A DNA stretch of 30,013 nt from AA29 sp041481445 (GCA_041481445.1 JBGPBV010000073.1:1-30013); one strand, 5' to 3'. Shown: positions 15,775-24,197, counted from the stretch's first letter. A program made the numbers and translations. The notes: generated by a model from the sequence alone, not told the origin.

Positions 15775-16331
15775 CGCGCGGGCGCGGCCGAGGGAGGGCT
15801 GGACGCGGGAGGCGGCCCGGCCTGGGCGGCCACGCCGCGGGCGCCGATGCGCCGCGCCACCGGCGCCTGGCCGAAGCTCACCCAGCCGCTCGAGCCCACG
15901 CGCAGGAAGAACTCCACGAGGGCGTCGCGGAACTGGGGGTGGACGAGCATCCCGTCGACGGTGCCCGTGGAGTGGTAACGCGCATCCGACTTGAGGGTGA
16001 CGACCATGGACTGGCCCGGGGCCAGCGGGGCCCGCCGCGACGCCACCTGCTCGAAGGCCGAGCCCCAGGTCAGGTTCTCCTCGCCCTTGCGCCGGAACAC
16101 GGCCATCGCCTGCACGGAGTGCTGGGCCTCCGCGCTCTTGTCGTGCAGGCGGAACTTCACGGCGGCCGCGATGTATTGCTCGCCGCCCATGGTGGGCTCG
16201 ACCGCCCAGTAGGCGTCCACGTCCGAGACGTCCAGCAGGGCCTTGGGCTCCGGCGCTCGGCAGGCGGCGGCGAGGGCGAGTCCGAGGGCGGCCGTGAGCG
16301 GCCCGGGGCCGCGCCGCGCCCGCCGGTTCAC
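15771..16331 (-). CDS. Putative lipoprotein of unknown function
   Basis: A 186-residue protein with an Arg-rich N-terminus, a Leu/Ala core and a lipobox-like LAAAC with Cys24, so it is probably lipidated and outside the cytoplasmic membrane. The mature part has the mixed hydrophobic pattern of a beta-sandwich (EQYIAAAVKFRLHDKS, SMVVTLKSDARYHST) and an Ala/Pro-rich tail. I recognise no family. The longer reading frame upstream is antisense-like composition over the kinase gene; the GTG at 16331 was chosen because the signal peptide begins there. It starts 22 bases after the kinase stop and overlaps the FHA-protease start by four bases, so the three are probably expressed together. Confidence 0.75.
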   Translation of the reverse strand: MNRRARRGPGPLTAALGLALAAACRAPEPKALLDVSDVDAYWAVEPTMGGEQYIAAAVKFRLHDKSAEAQHSVQAMAVFRRKGEENLTWGSAFEQVASRRAPLAPGQSMVVTLKSDARYHSTGTVDGMLVHPQFRDALVEFFLRVGSSGWVSFGQAPVARRIGARGVAAQAGPPPASSPPSAAPAR

Positions 16332-16353
16332 TCGCGTCCCGCGGGCGAGGGGC

Positions 16354-17607
16354 TCACGTTTCCATCTTAACGCCGTCGCCGGCCGGGGCCGGTCGCGCCT
16401 CCCGGAGCGGCACCGTGATCCGGAACCGGGCGCCGGAAGGGCCGTCCGGGGGCGCGCCGGCCGCGACGAGCTCGATGGCGCCGCCGTGATCCTCGACGAA
16501 GCGGCGGGCCACGGCGAGACCGAGGCCGGTGCCCCCTTTCTTGCGCGCGGTGACGAACGGCTCGAAGAGGGTGGCCCGGATCTCCGGCGGCACTCCCGGC
16601 CCCTCGTCCGCCACCTCGAGGACCAGGCGCTCCGGCGCCTCCTCCGGTCCCGCCTCCATGAGCCGCGCGGAGAGGTGTACGCGCCCGCGGCCGCCCATGA
16701 CGTCCCGCGCGTTGGAGGCGAGGTTGCCAATCACGCGCCGGATCTTGTCCTCGTCGAGAGCGCCCGCGACCTCCTCGGGCAGGGCCAGGTCGCGCACGAC
16801 GGCCAGGCCGGGCAGCTCCTTCTCCAGGTCGTCCGCGAGCTCGGCCAGGAACCGCCGCAGGACGAGGCGGCGCCGCACGACGGTGCCGCCCGCGCGCGCG
16901 AAGTCGAGGATCTCGCCCGTCATGCGGTCCAGGCGGTCCACCATCTTGATGATCAGCGCGGCCTGCTCGCGCACCGACTCCAGGCGGAGCCCCTCCTGCA
17001 GCAGCATCTCGGCGTGGCCGCGCACCACCGTCATCGGGTTGCGGAAGTCGTGCGCGAGCATGCCCGCCATCGCCCCCAGCGCGGCCATCCGCTCGCTCGA
17101 GATCAGCTCCTTCTGGTAGAGGTGGTTCTCGAGGGCGAGGGCGGCGCGGCTGGCCAGGACCCCCAGCAGGCGCGCCTCCGTCGCCCGGAAGGGGACCTTC
17201 CGCCGCCCGGCCCGCGCGCCCAGGACGAGCATTCCCACCACGCCGCTGCGCGCCATCAGGGGCACGAGCACGCCCTCGCCCGCCCCGCGCTGGGTGGCGA
17301 TGAGGGTGCCCTCCGAGAGCAGGAACCCCGCCTCCGGGAGGGCGGCCGCCGGCGAGTCCGGCCGCAGGGCGGCCAGGTGCGTCTCACCCGGCGTGAGCGC
17401 CTCGAAGCTGTCGAGCCGGCGGTTCCAGAGGAGCAGGGCCGCGCTCTGGACCCCGAGCGCTTCCGGCAGGGACTCGGTCAGGAGGTGGGCGAGGGCCTCG
17501 AGGGTCGCCGCCTCCAGCATGCGGTCGGCCAGGCGGCGCAGGGCGGGGACCCGAGACGTGCGGCGTCGGGGGGAGGCGGGGGACGCATCGCGCGGGCGCG
17601 TTGACAC
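16354..17607 (-). CDS. GAF-domain sensor histidine kinase
   Basis: A 417-residue soluble kinase. Residues ~25-163 form a GAF-like sensor domain (ALLLWNRRLDSFEAL, GVLVPLMARSGVVGMLVLGAR). The dimerisation/phosphoacceptor helix has His186 in AHDFRNPMTVV. The ATPase domain shows the N box (NLASNARDV), G1 (DEGPGVP), F box (FEPFVTARKKG) and G2 (GTGLGLAV). There is no membrane segment, so it probably senses a cytoplasmic signal or ligand. No response regulator is present in the window, so the partner is elsewhere. GTG at 17607 is the likely start; it has no strong ribosome binding site and lies on the -35 box of the divergent promoter. It heads the long minus-strand run. Confidence 0.88.
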   Translation of the reverse strand: MSTRPRDASPASPRRRTSRVPALRRLADRMLEAATLEALAHLLTESLPEALGVQSAALLLWNRRLDSFEALTPGETHLAALRPDSPAAALPEAGFLLSEGTLIATQRGAGEGVLVPLMARSGVVGMLVLGARAGRRKVPFRATEARLLGVLASRAALALENHLYQKELISSERMAALGAMAGMLAHDFRNPMTVVRGHAEMLLQEGLRLESVREQAALIIKMVDRLDRMTGEILDFARAGGTVVRRRLVLRRFLAELADDLEKELPGLAVVRDLALPEEVAGALDEDKIRRVIGNLASNARDVMGGRGRVHLSARLMEAGPEEAPERLVLEVADEGPGVPPEIRATLFEPFVTARKKGGTGLGLAVARRFVEDHGGAIELVAAGAPPDGPSGARFRITVPLREARPAPAGDGVKMET

Positions 17608-17630
17608 GAGAAAAACCGAGTCGCTATGAT
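17601..17630 (+). promoter_or_regulatory. Near-consensus sigma70 promoter for the ABC exporter operon
   Basis: TTGACA (17601-17606), 18 bases, TATGAT (17625-17630). Transcription would start near 17637, leaving a ~124-base leader before the ABC ATPase start at 17761. I see no clear riboswitch in that leader. The -35 box overlaps the start codon of the divergent histidine kinase (17607-17605). Confidence 0.8.
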
Positions 17631-17760
17631 ACGACTCCCTGCGACCGCGGCGATGATCCGCATCGCCGAGTCCACTTGCCGTATGGCGTCGACGGTTCCC
17701 GCGAGGCCGGTCGCCTCCCCGTAGCCGTCCGCCAATATTTTCGGATTTCACGGAGCTTTC

Positions 17761-18744
17761 ATGATCGAGGTCGAGAACCTGACCAAACGCTACGGCCGGC
17801 AGACGGCCGTGGACGGGATCTCGTTCCGCGTGCACAAGGGCGAGATCCTGGGCTTCCTGGGCCCCAACGGGGCCGGCAAGACCACGACGATGCGCATCCT
17901 GACCTGCTACCTGCCGCCCACGGACGGGACGGCGCGGGTGGCCGGCTACGACGTCTTCGAGCAGCCGCTGGAGGTGAAGCGGCGCGTCGGCTACATGCCG
18001 GAGACGCCCCCCTTGTACCCGGACATGGACGTGGGCGCGTTCCTGGACTTCTGCGCCAAGATCAAGGGCGTCCCCGCCAAGGGCCGCAAGGCCAAGATCG
18101 CGGACGCGATGGAGAAGACCCGCGTCACCGACGTCCGGCGCACGCTGATCGGCCGCCTGTCCAAGGGGTACCGGCAGCGCGTGGGACTGGCCCAGGCCAT
18201 CCTGCACAACCCCGACGTCCTCATCCTGGACGAGCCCACCGCCGGCCTCGACCCCAAGCAGATCATCGAGACCCGCGAGCTGATCAAGGGCCTGGGCGGC
18301 GAGCACACGGTCGTGCTCTCCACCCACATCCTGCCCGAGGTCTCGATGACCTGCGGCCGGGTGGTCATCATCAACAAGGGGCGGGTGGTGGCGGAGGACA
18401 CCCCGGAGAACCTCACCCACCGCCTCCAGGGCGCGGCCACCGTGCGCCTCGAGGTGAAGGGCGCGGAGGAGGGGCTCGAGACCTTCCTCTCCGGCGTGGC
18501 CGGCGTGAAGTCCGTGCGCCAGCTGCGCGCGGGGGTCTACGAAGTCGACGCCGAGCCCGGCCGCGACGTGCGGGCGGACCTGGCGCGCGCGGTGATCGCG
18601 CGCGGCCTCGACCTCGTCGGCCTGCAGCAGGCGGGGATGAGCCTGGAGGAGATCTTCCTCCACCTCACCACCACCGACCTGACGGACGGCCCCCCGGCGG
18701 CGACCCCGCCCCCGCCGGCGACGGCGGAGGGGGTGCCGCAATGA
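17761..18744 (+). CDS. ABC transporter ATP-binding protein (GldA/NatA-like)
   Basis: A 327-residue ABC ATPase. Walker A is GPNGAGKTT (34-42), the signature is LSKGYRQ (133-139), Walker B with catalytic Glu is VLILDEP (153-159) and the H-loop His is 189 (STHILPEV). The C-terminal ~100 residues form the accessory domain of the multidrug/gliding (GldA) subgroup, ending in a Pro-rich tail. It supplies energy to the permease encoded next; its TGA overlaps the permease ATG (ATGA, 18741-18744). With GldG-like and DUF4340 proteins downstream this is the common Gld-like exporter arrangement, whose substrate is unknown in most bacteria. The start has GGAG 7-8 bases upstream. Confidence 0.93.
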   Translation: MIEVENLTKRYGRQTAVDGISFRVHKGEILGFLGPNGAGKTTTMRILTCYLPPTDGTARVAGYDVFEQPLEVKRRVGYMPETPPLYPDMDVGAFLDFCAKIKGVPAKGRKAKIADAMEKTRVTDVRRTLIGRLSKGYRQRVGLAQAILHNPDVLILDEPTAGLDPKQIIETRELIKGLGGEHTVVLSTHILPEVSMTCGRVVIINKGRVVAEDTPENLTHRLQGAATVRLEVKGAEEGLETFLSGVAGVKSVRQLRAGVYEVDAEPGRDVRADLARAVIARGLDLVGLQQAGMSLEEIFLHLTTTDLTDGPPAATPPPPATAEGVPQ

Positions 18745-19529
18745 CCACCCTCCGCAACGTCGGCGCCCTCGTCGAGAAGGAGTGGCGGCACTACTTCGGC
18801 AGCCCCATCGCCTACGTCGCCCTCTTCATCTGGACCGTGCTGTTCGGCGGGTTCTACGTCCTGGTCATGAACCGCTTCGTGGCCTACTCGCTGCGCGCGG
18901 GCATGTCCGAGATGGGAGGCGGTCCCAAGCTCAGCCTCAACGACTGGGTGATCTCGGGGGTGCTCCACAACATGGCGGTGGTGGCCCTGTTCATCACGCC
19001 CATGCTGACCATGCGCCTCTTCGCGGAAGAGAAGCGCCAGGGCACCATGGAGCTGCTCGAGACGGCGCCCCTCACGTCGTGGCAGATCATCGCCGGCAAG
19101 TTCTTCGGCGCCGTGGCGCTCTACTTGCTCATGATCGTGTCCGGCCTGGTCAACTTCGCGCTCCTCTGGCACTACGCCACCACCCCTCCGGAGTGGAAGC
19201 CGCTGGCCACCGGGGTGCTGGCCCTGCTCCTGGTGGGGTCCTGCTTCATCTCGCTCGGCCTGTTCGTCTCGACCCTGACCCGCAACCAGATCGTGGCGGG
19301 GACGCTGACCTTCGGCCTCCTGCTCGGCATCTGGATCCTGGGCTGGATGGACGACCCCAGCGCCGGCCCCGTCGCGAAGGCCTTCGCCTACCTCGGCCTC
19401 CTGACCCACCTGGAAGACCTGATGAAGGGCGTCATCGACCTCAAGGACCTGGTGTTCTACCTGAGCTTCATCGTGTTCGGTCTCTTCCTGGCCCACCAGT
19501 CGGTGGAGAGCCAGCGGTGGAGGGCCTGA
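18741..19529 (+). CDS. ABC-2 type permease (GldF-like)
   Basis: A 262-residue inner-membrane permease with six hydrophobic segments (for example VALFIWTVLFGGFYVLV, MAVVALFITPMLTMRLF, GTLTFGLLLGIWILG). The conserved cytoplasmic segment FAEEKRQGTMELLETAPLTSWQIIAGKF is the hallmark of ABC-2 transporters of the GldF/NosY group. It pairs with the preceding ATPase, overlapping it by four bases, and is followed two bases later by the GldG-like gene. Confidence 0.92.
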   Translation: MTTLRNVGALVEKEWRHYFGSPIAYVALFIWTVLFGGFYVLVMNRFVAYSLRAGMSEMGGGPKLSLNDWVISGVLHNMAVVALFITPMLTMRLFAEEKRQGTMELLETAPLTSWQIIAGKFFGAVALYLLMIVSGLVNFALLWHYATTPPEWKPLATGVLALLLVGSCFISLGLFVSTLTRNQIVAGTLTFGLLLGIWILGWMDDPSAGPVAKAFAYLGLLTHLEDLMKGVIDLKDLVFYLSFIVFGLFLAHQSVESQRWRA

Positions 19530-19531
19530 GC

Positions 19532-21181
19532 ATGCGCCGACTGATCGACTTCCTGGCGCCTCTCGGCCTGCTGGTGATGGCGGGGGCCGCCCTGGCCGCA
19601 CGCCAGGGCTACAACGTCCGGCCCAACGTCAACACCTGGGTCTTCGCCGGCCTCGCCCTCGTGGTCGCCCACCTCTCCCTCCGCTGGGAGGACATCTACC
19701 GCGGCATCGGCGGGCGGCAGTTCCGCTACGGTGGCAACACCTTCGTGCTGATCGTGGTGGTGCTGGCCATCCTCGTCGCCCTCAACTACCTGGCCACGCG
19801 CCATCCCCTCAAGAAGGACCTCACCAAGAACCAGCGCTACAGCCTCTCCGACCAGACGCGGAAGATCGTGCAGGGGCTCAAGGACGACGTGCGCATCGTC
19901 TACTTCCAGCGCGGGGACGCGATGGAGGGCAGCTCCGGCGTGGACCGCGTCAAGCAGTACGAGGGCCTGTCCACGCACGTGAAGGCGGAGTTCGTCAACC
20001 CGATCGAGAAGCCGGCCCGGGCCCGCGAGCTCGAGGTCAAGGGCCCCTGGCCGTCGATCGTGGTGCAGCGGGGCGACAAGATCGAGCGCCTCAACAACGA
20101 CTCCGAGCAGGACCTCACCAACGCCTTCATCAAGATCACGCGCGAGGGCAAGAAGACGGTCTGCTTCGCCCAGGGTGAAGGGGAGCGCGACATCGACGAT
20201 GCCGACGAGGAGGGAATGTCGGGGGTCAAGGCCGCGCTCGGCCGCGACCTCTACGACACCAGGAAGGTCGTGCTCGCGCAATTGGGCGGCAAGGTGCCGC
20301 CGGAGTGCTCCGTGCTCGTGGTGGGGGGTCCCCAGACCGACCTCCTGGCCCCGGTGGCGGACGCCATCCGCGACTGGGTCAAGGGCGGGGGCAAGGCCCT
20401 CTTCATGGACGACCCCGAGCTCAAGGAGAAGCGTCCCAACTTCGACGCCCTGATCAAGGCGTTCAACATCGAGGCCGGCCACGACATCGTGGTGGACGTC
20501 TCCGGCTACGGCCAGCTCGTGGGGACGAGCGAGCTCACCCCGCTCGCCGTGGAGTACCCCTCGCACGAGATCACGCGCGGCTTCCGCGTGATGACGGCGT
20601 TCAACCAGACGCGCAGCATGGCGGCGGGAACGGGCACCGTCGAGGGGGTCTTCGCCCAGGACATCGTGAAGACCGCGCCCGCCTCCTGGGCGGAGAGCGA
20701 CCTCACCCTGAAGGGCCAGGTCCAGTTCGACGAGGGCAAGGACAGGAAGGGACCGATCGCGCTCGGCGCGGTGGCGACGGTGACGGTCACCGCTCCGCCC
20801 TCGCCGCCTCCCGCCCCGAGCGCGGCCCCGAGCCCGGCCGTCTCCGGGGCGCCGGCTGCATCGTCCGCGCCGTCGCCGGAGGCCTCCCCCTCGCCGGCCG
20901 AGCCGGCTCCCCGCCGGGAGGGCCGCGTGGCCGCCTTCGGGGACAGCGATTTCGCGAGCAACGCCTTCCTCGGCTTCCAGGGCAACCGCGACTTCTTCCT
21001 GAACACGGTGGCCTGGCTGGGCCAGGACGTGGACCTCATCTCGATCCGCCCCAAGGAGCCGGACGACCAGAAGCTCGTGCTCACGAACCTCCAGCTCCAG
21101 AACCTCATGGTGCTGGCCCTCCTCCTCATCCCGGGCGTGTTCATCGCGCTGGGAATCCGCGAGTGGTGGTCACGCCGATGA
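19532..21181 (+). CDS. GldG-like ABC transporter auxiliary protein
   Basis: A 549-residue membrane protein. Two to three hydrophobic segments lie in the first 90 residues and one at ~525-541. Between them is a large extracytoplasmic domain of the GldG/ABC_transp_aux family: the segment KKDLTKNQRYSLSDQTRKIVQGLKDDV is typical, as is the later GDSDFASNAFLG ... DFFLNTVAWL, and a ThuA/glutamine-amidotransferase-like core. A Pro/Ala/Ser-rich insertion occupies ~425-465, just before GRVAAFGDSDF. The ATG at 19532 is two bases after the permease stop. It probably completes the exporter on the outer face of the membrane. Confidence 0.88.
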   Translation: MRRLIDFLAPLGLLVMAGAALAARQGYNVRPNVNTWVFAGLALVVAHLSLRWEDIYRGIGGRQFRYGGNTFVLIVVVLAILVALNYLATRHPLKKDLTKNQRYSLSDQTRKIVQGLKDDVRIVYFQRGDAMEGSSGVDRVKQYEGLSTHVKAEFVNPIEKPARARELEVKGPWPSIVVQRGDKIERLNNDSEQDLTNAFIKITREGKKTVCFAQGEGERDIDDADEEGMSGVKAALGRDLYDTRKVVLAQLGGKVPPECSVLVVGGPQTDLLAPVADAIRDWVKGGGKALFMDDPELKEKRPNFDALIKAFNIEAGHDIVVDVSGYGQLVGTSELTPLAVEYPSHEITRGFRVMTAFNQTRSMAAGTGTVEGVFAQDIVKTAPASWAESDLTLKGQVQFDEGKDRKGPIALGAVATVTVTAPPSPPPAPSAAPSPAVSGAPAASSAPSPEASPSPAEPAPRREGRVAAFGDSDFASNAFLGFQGNRDFFLNTVAWLGQDVDLISIRPKEPDDQKLVLTNLQLQNLMVLALLLIPGVFIALGIREWWSRR

Positions 21182-22539
21182 CGCGCTCGCCGTTCTGGAA
21201 GACCTACCTGGCCCTGGCCGTGGCCGCCGGCCTCGGGTCCTACATCTACTTCGTCGAGCGCAAGCGGCCGGAGCCGACCTCCGAGAAGCCGAAGGAGAAG
21301 GTCTTCACCTTCGACCGCGCGAAGGTCAACGCCATCACGCTCGCCCCCCAGGGATCCGACCCCATCCGCCTGGTGAAGGAGAAGGACGCCTGGCGGATGA
21401 CGGCCCCCTCCGACGTGGCCGCCGATTCCTCGCAGGTGGACTCCCTGCTGTCCAGCCTGGAGAGCCTGGAGTCGGAGGAGGTGGTGACGGAGAGCCCGGG
21501 CGCGCTGGGGGACTACGGGCTGGACAAGCCCAAGAGCACCGTCACCCTCGGCCTGGAAGGAGTCAAGGACCCGCTCGTCCTCGCCGTCGGGGAGAAGACC
21601 CCCGACGGCGGCGCGCTCTACGCGAAGACCCCGGCGCGCGCGCGCGTCTTCACCATCGCCTCCTACCTCGAGAGCTCGCTCGAGAAGAAGCCGTTCGACC
21701 TGCGCGACCGCGACCTGCTGCACGTCAAGCGCGACGCCGTGCGCTCGCTCGAGGTCACCGGACCGGAGGGCGCGTATGCCCTGGCCCGGTCGGCGGGAGG
21801 CGACTGGGCCTTCACCCGGCCCCTGGCCACGCAGGCCGGCCGCTGGTCCGTGGACGGCCTGCTCGGCAGCCTGGAGTCGCTGCGCATGGATTCCGTTTCC
21901 GACGAGAGCCCGAAGGACCTCAAGCCCTACGGCCTCGACAAGCCCACGCGCACCGTCGCCCTCGGCCTGGGCGACGGGACGCGCAAGACGATCGAGATCG
22001 GAGCCGCCACCGCGGACAAGAAATACCACGCGCGTGTCTCCGACCGCCCGATGGTGGCGCTCATCCCGCCCGCCCTGAGCGACGAGCTGGCCAAGGGCAT
22101 GGGCGAGCTGCGCTCGAAGCGGCTGCTCGAGGTCGCGACCTACGACGTCACCGGCTTCGACGTGGAGCTGGGGGGGACCAGGAAGAGCTACGCGCGGTCT
22201 TCCTCCAAGGACAAGGACGGGCTCGAGGTCTCCAAGTGGAAGCGCACCGCGCCCGACGCCAAGGACCTCGACACGGCCAAGGTCCAGGACGCGCTCTTCG
22301 CCATCGGCGGCGTGGACGTGTCGGAGTTCGTGGACCAGCCCGCCGCTCCCGCCACCTACGGTCTGGACCAGCCCGCCTTGAAGGTGACGTTGAAGTTCGA
22401 TGCGGGCAAGCCCTTCGTCTCCTTCGAGGTCGCGGACAAGGACGGCGCCAGCTACGCGCGGCGCGCGTCCGACGCGGCCGTCCTGAAGGTGGATCCGAAG
22501 AAGGCGGCGGACGTGGTCAAGGCCTTCAAGGAGCTGTAG
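21178..22539 (+). CDS. DUF4340 domain-containing protein
   Basis: A 453-residue protein with one N-terminal membrane anchor (YLALAVAAGLGSYIYFVE) and repeated DUF4340 units outside the membrane: the pattern 'YGLDKP...V.LGL' occurs at about residues 117-130, 258-270 and 395-410 (YGLDKPKSTVTLGL, YGLDKPTRTVALGL, YGLDQPALKVTLKF), so three related modules are present. DUF4340 proteins commonly follow GldG-like genes; their role is unknown. The ATG overlaps the preceding TGA (ATGA, 21178-21181). It ends the operon and is convergent with the cytochrome genes, 15 bases apart. Confidence 0.88.
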   Translation: MTRSPFWKTYLALAVAAGLGSYIYFVERKRPEPTSEKPKEKVFTFDRAKVNAITLAPQGSDPIRLVKEKDAWRMTAPSDVAADSSQVDSLLSSLESLESEEVVTESPGALGDYGLDKPKSTVTLGLEGVKDPLVLAVGEKTPDGGALYAKTPARARVFTIASYLESSLEKKPFDLRDRDLLHVKRDAVRSLEVTGPEGAYALARSAGGDWAFTRPLATQAGRWSVDGLLGSLESLRMDSVSDESPKDLKPYGLDKPTRTVALGLGDGTRKTIEIGAATADKKYHARVSDRPMVALIPPALSDELAKGMGELRSKRLLEVATYDVTGFDVELGGTRKSYARSSSKDKDGLEVSKWKRTAPDAKDLDTAKVQDALFAIGGVDVSEFVDQPAAPATYGLDQPALKVTLKFDAGKPFVSFEVADKDGASYARRASDAAVLKVDPKKAADVVKAFKEL

Positions 22540-22554
22540 GCCCCGGCGAGAGGT

Positions 22555-22995
22555 CTAGGGTGCCGGCGGGCTCGGGACCGCGCCCAGCGTGCGGACGAAC
22601 CGCACCAGCTTCCAGCGGTCCTGTTCCCCGGGCACGCGGTTGGCGATCGCCGGCATGATCACGTCGGGGCCCGAGCGCAGGCCCGTCGTCATCTTCCACA
22701 GGATCTCGCCGTCGGTGAGGCGCGCCTGGATCGCGTGGTCGGTGAGGTCGGTGGCCGGCTCGTTGTTGAAGTGCTCGGCCGGCCCGTCTCCCTTGCCCTT
22801 GTCGCCGTGACAGGAGGCGCAGTGCTTCTGGAAGAGGACCTGGCCCTTGAGCAGGACGGCGGGCGAGGCTTCCACGGGGTTGACGCGCTCCCGCTCCGCG
22901 TCCGGAGCCGTCCACTTCGGTCCCGGTGACGGCGTCGGCCCCTCCCCTCCGGCCGCGGCCGCGAGCAAGGTGGCGAGGAGGGGCCCACAGATCAC
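22555..22995 (-). CDS. Monohaem cytochrome c (second of tandem pair)
   Basis: A 146-residue exported class I cytochrome c. A short signal peptide (GPLLATLLAAAAGG) precedes the haem motif C59-A-S-C62-H63; the probable distal ligand is Met114 (DVIMPAI). The fold matches small soluble electron carriers; the sequence parallels the upstream cytochrome (KGDGP, LTDGEI.WK, RWK.V.(F/Y).R.LG), so the two arose by duplication. The GTG start at 22995 overlaps the stop of the first cytochrome (GTGA). It likely transfers electrons in the periplasm; partners are not in the window. Confidence 0.88.
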   Translation of the reverse strand: MICGPLLATLLAAAAGGEGPTPSPGPKWTAPDAERERVNPVEASPAVLLKGQVLFQKHCASCHGDKGKGDGPAEHFNNEPATDLTDHAIQARLTDGEILWKMTTGLRSGPDVIMPAIANRVPGEQDRWKLVRFVRTLGAVPSPPAP

Positions 22996-23432
22996 GGCGT
23001 GGTGCTGCCCAGGCTCCGGATGTAGACGACGACCTTCCAGCGGTCTTCCGGCGAGGGGATGTCCCCCTCGAACGAGGGCATGATGATCTGGCTGCCGCGC
23101 CGGCGGCCGTTGGTGAGCTTCCAGAAGATCTCGCCGTCCGTCATCTTCCGCTGCACGGCGGGCAGGGTCAGGTCCTGGGGCGGCTTGGCGCGCCGAGCGT
23201 GCATGCGCGCGTTGGGACCGTCTCCCTTGCCCGACTCGCCATGGCAGATGACGCAGTGCTGGCCGAAGAGGCTGCGGCCCTTGCGGAGCGCGTCGGGCGT
23301 GGGCGAGACGGGGTTGGTCAGGGAGCGCGCCTCCGGGGGAACCGTCCAGGGGTCGTCGATCGCCGGGGGTGCGACGTCTTCCGCACCTCCGGCCAGCGAG
23401 GCCGCCAGCACGACCAGCGCGAGCGCGCTCAC
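22992..23432 (-). CDS. Monohaem cytochrome c (first of tandem pair)
   Basis: A 146-residue exported cytochrome c with signal peptide (LALVVLAASLAGG), haem motif C60-V-I-C63-H64 and probable Met118 axial ligand (IIMPSF). GTG at 23432 has a strong AAAGGAGG site seven bases upstream and overlaps the cyclophilin TGA (GTGA, 23429-23432). It has the same length as the following cytochrome and shares motifs along its whole second half. The gene order cyclophilin-cytochrome-cytochrome suggests a periplasmic unit in which the isomerase may aid folding, but that link is inference. Confidence 0.9.
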   Translation of the reverse strand: MSALALVVLAASLAGGAEDVAPPAIDDPWTVPPEARSLTNPVSPTPDALRKGRSLFGQHCVICHGESGKGDGPNARMHARRAKPPQDLTLPAVQRKMTDGEIFWKLTNGRRRGSQIIMPSFEGDIPSPEDRWKVVVYIRSLGSTTP

Positions 23433-24136
23433 TGGGCACCTCCTTTGGGGCTGGCGCTCGGCCGCGGGTGCACGGGCGGGCGGGGTTTCGCCGGCGCCCC
23501 CGAGGCGGCCGGCGCCGGCCGCGGCGAGGCCGGCCGCGCCGGCCGCGCACCGCCTTCCACGCGGGCGGCCGTGATCAGCACCGGCGTGACCGGCACGTTC
23601 TCGTTCTGTCCCTTGGTGGTGGTGCTGACGGTGGCGATCTTGTCGACCACCTCCATGCCTTCGAGGACCTCGCCGAAGACGGCGTAGCCCGCCCCCCGGA
23701 TCCCGAAGTCGAGGAATGCGTTGTCCTTCAGGTTGATGAAGAACTGCGACGTCGCGCTGTTGGGGTCGTTCGTGCGGGCCATGGCCAGGGTGCCGCGGCT
23801 GTTGCGGACTCCGTTCCGCGCCTCGTTGCGTATGGGCGCATCCGTGGGCTTCTCCTTCAAGTCCGGAGTCATCCCACCCCCCTGGACCATGAAGCCGGGG
23901 ATCACGCGGTGGAAGATCGTGCCGTCGTAGTGCCCCTTGCGCACGTACTTGAGGAAGTTCTCGGTGGACACGGGAGACTTGTCGTCGTAGAGCCCGATGC
24001 GGATCCGGCCCAGGCTCGTGTCGAGCACCACCACCGGCCCGCTGGGCGTCGGGCGCGGAGAGGGAGCGGCCGACGGCGCCGCCGACGGCGTGGCGGCGGC
24101 CTGGGCCAGGCACAGAAGGGCAGCGGCCGAAATCAT
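23429..24136 (-). CDS. Cyclophilin-type peptidyl-prolyl cis-trans isomerase, exported
   Basis: A 235-residue protein with a short signal-like N-terminus (AAALLCLAQAAA), a low-complexity linker and a cyclophilin domain at ~34-195. Active-site residues are visible: R77 and F82/Q85 in FHRVIPGFMVQGGG, and SQFFINLKDN, FGEVLEGMEVVDKI further on. It speeds Xaa-Pro isomerisation during protein folding, here probably in the periplasm. The C-terminal ~40 residues are Pro/Ala/Arg-rich and likely disordered. The ATG at 24136 has GAGGAGG upstream. First gene of the three-gene cytochrome unit. Confidence 0.92.
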   Translation of the reverse strand: MISAAALLCLAQAAATPSAAPSAAPSPRPTPSGPVVVLDTSLGRIRIGLYDDKSPVSTENFLKYVRKGHYDGTIFHRVIPGFMVQGGGMTPDLKEKPTDAPIRNEARNGVRNSRGTLAMARTNDPNSATSQFFINLKDNAFLDFGIRGAGYAVFGEVLEGMEVVDKIATVSTTTKGQNENVPVTPVLITAARVEGGARPARPASPRPAPAASGAPAKPRPPVHPRPSASPKGGAQ

Positions 24137-24191
24137 CCCGTCCTCCTCGTGTCGGCGCAGCGAAGGGGCGGCGCGCGACGCGTGCTCCCCG

Positions 24192-24197
24192 ATTCTA
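24192..24197 (-). promoter_or_regulatory. Possible -10 element for the cyclophilin-cytochrome genes
   Basis: Minus-strand TAGAAT (24197-24192), 55 bases before the cyclophilin start. No good -35 is seen at 16-18 bases. It faces away from the mglA promoter in the same gap. Confidence 0.3.
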
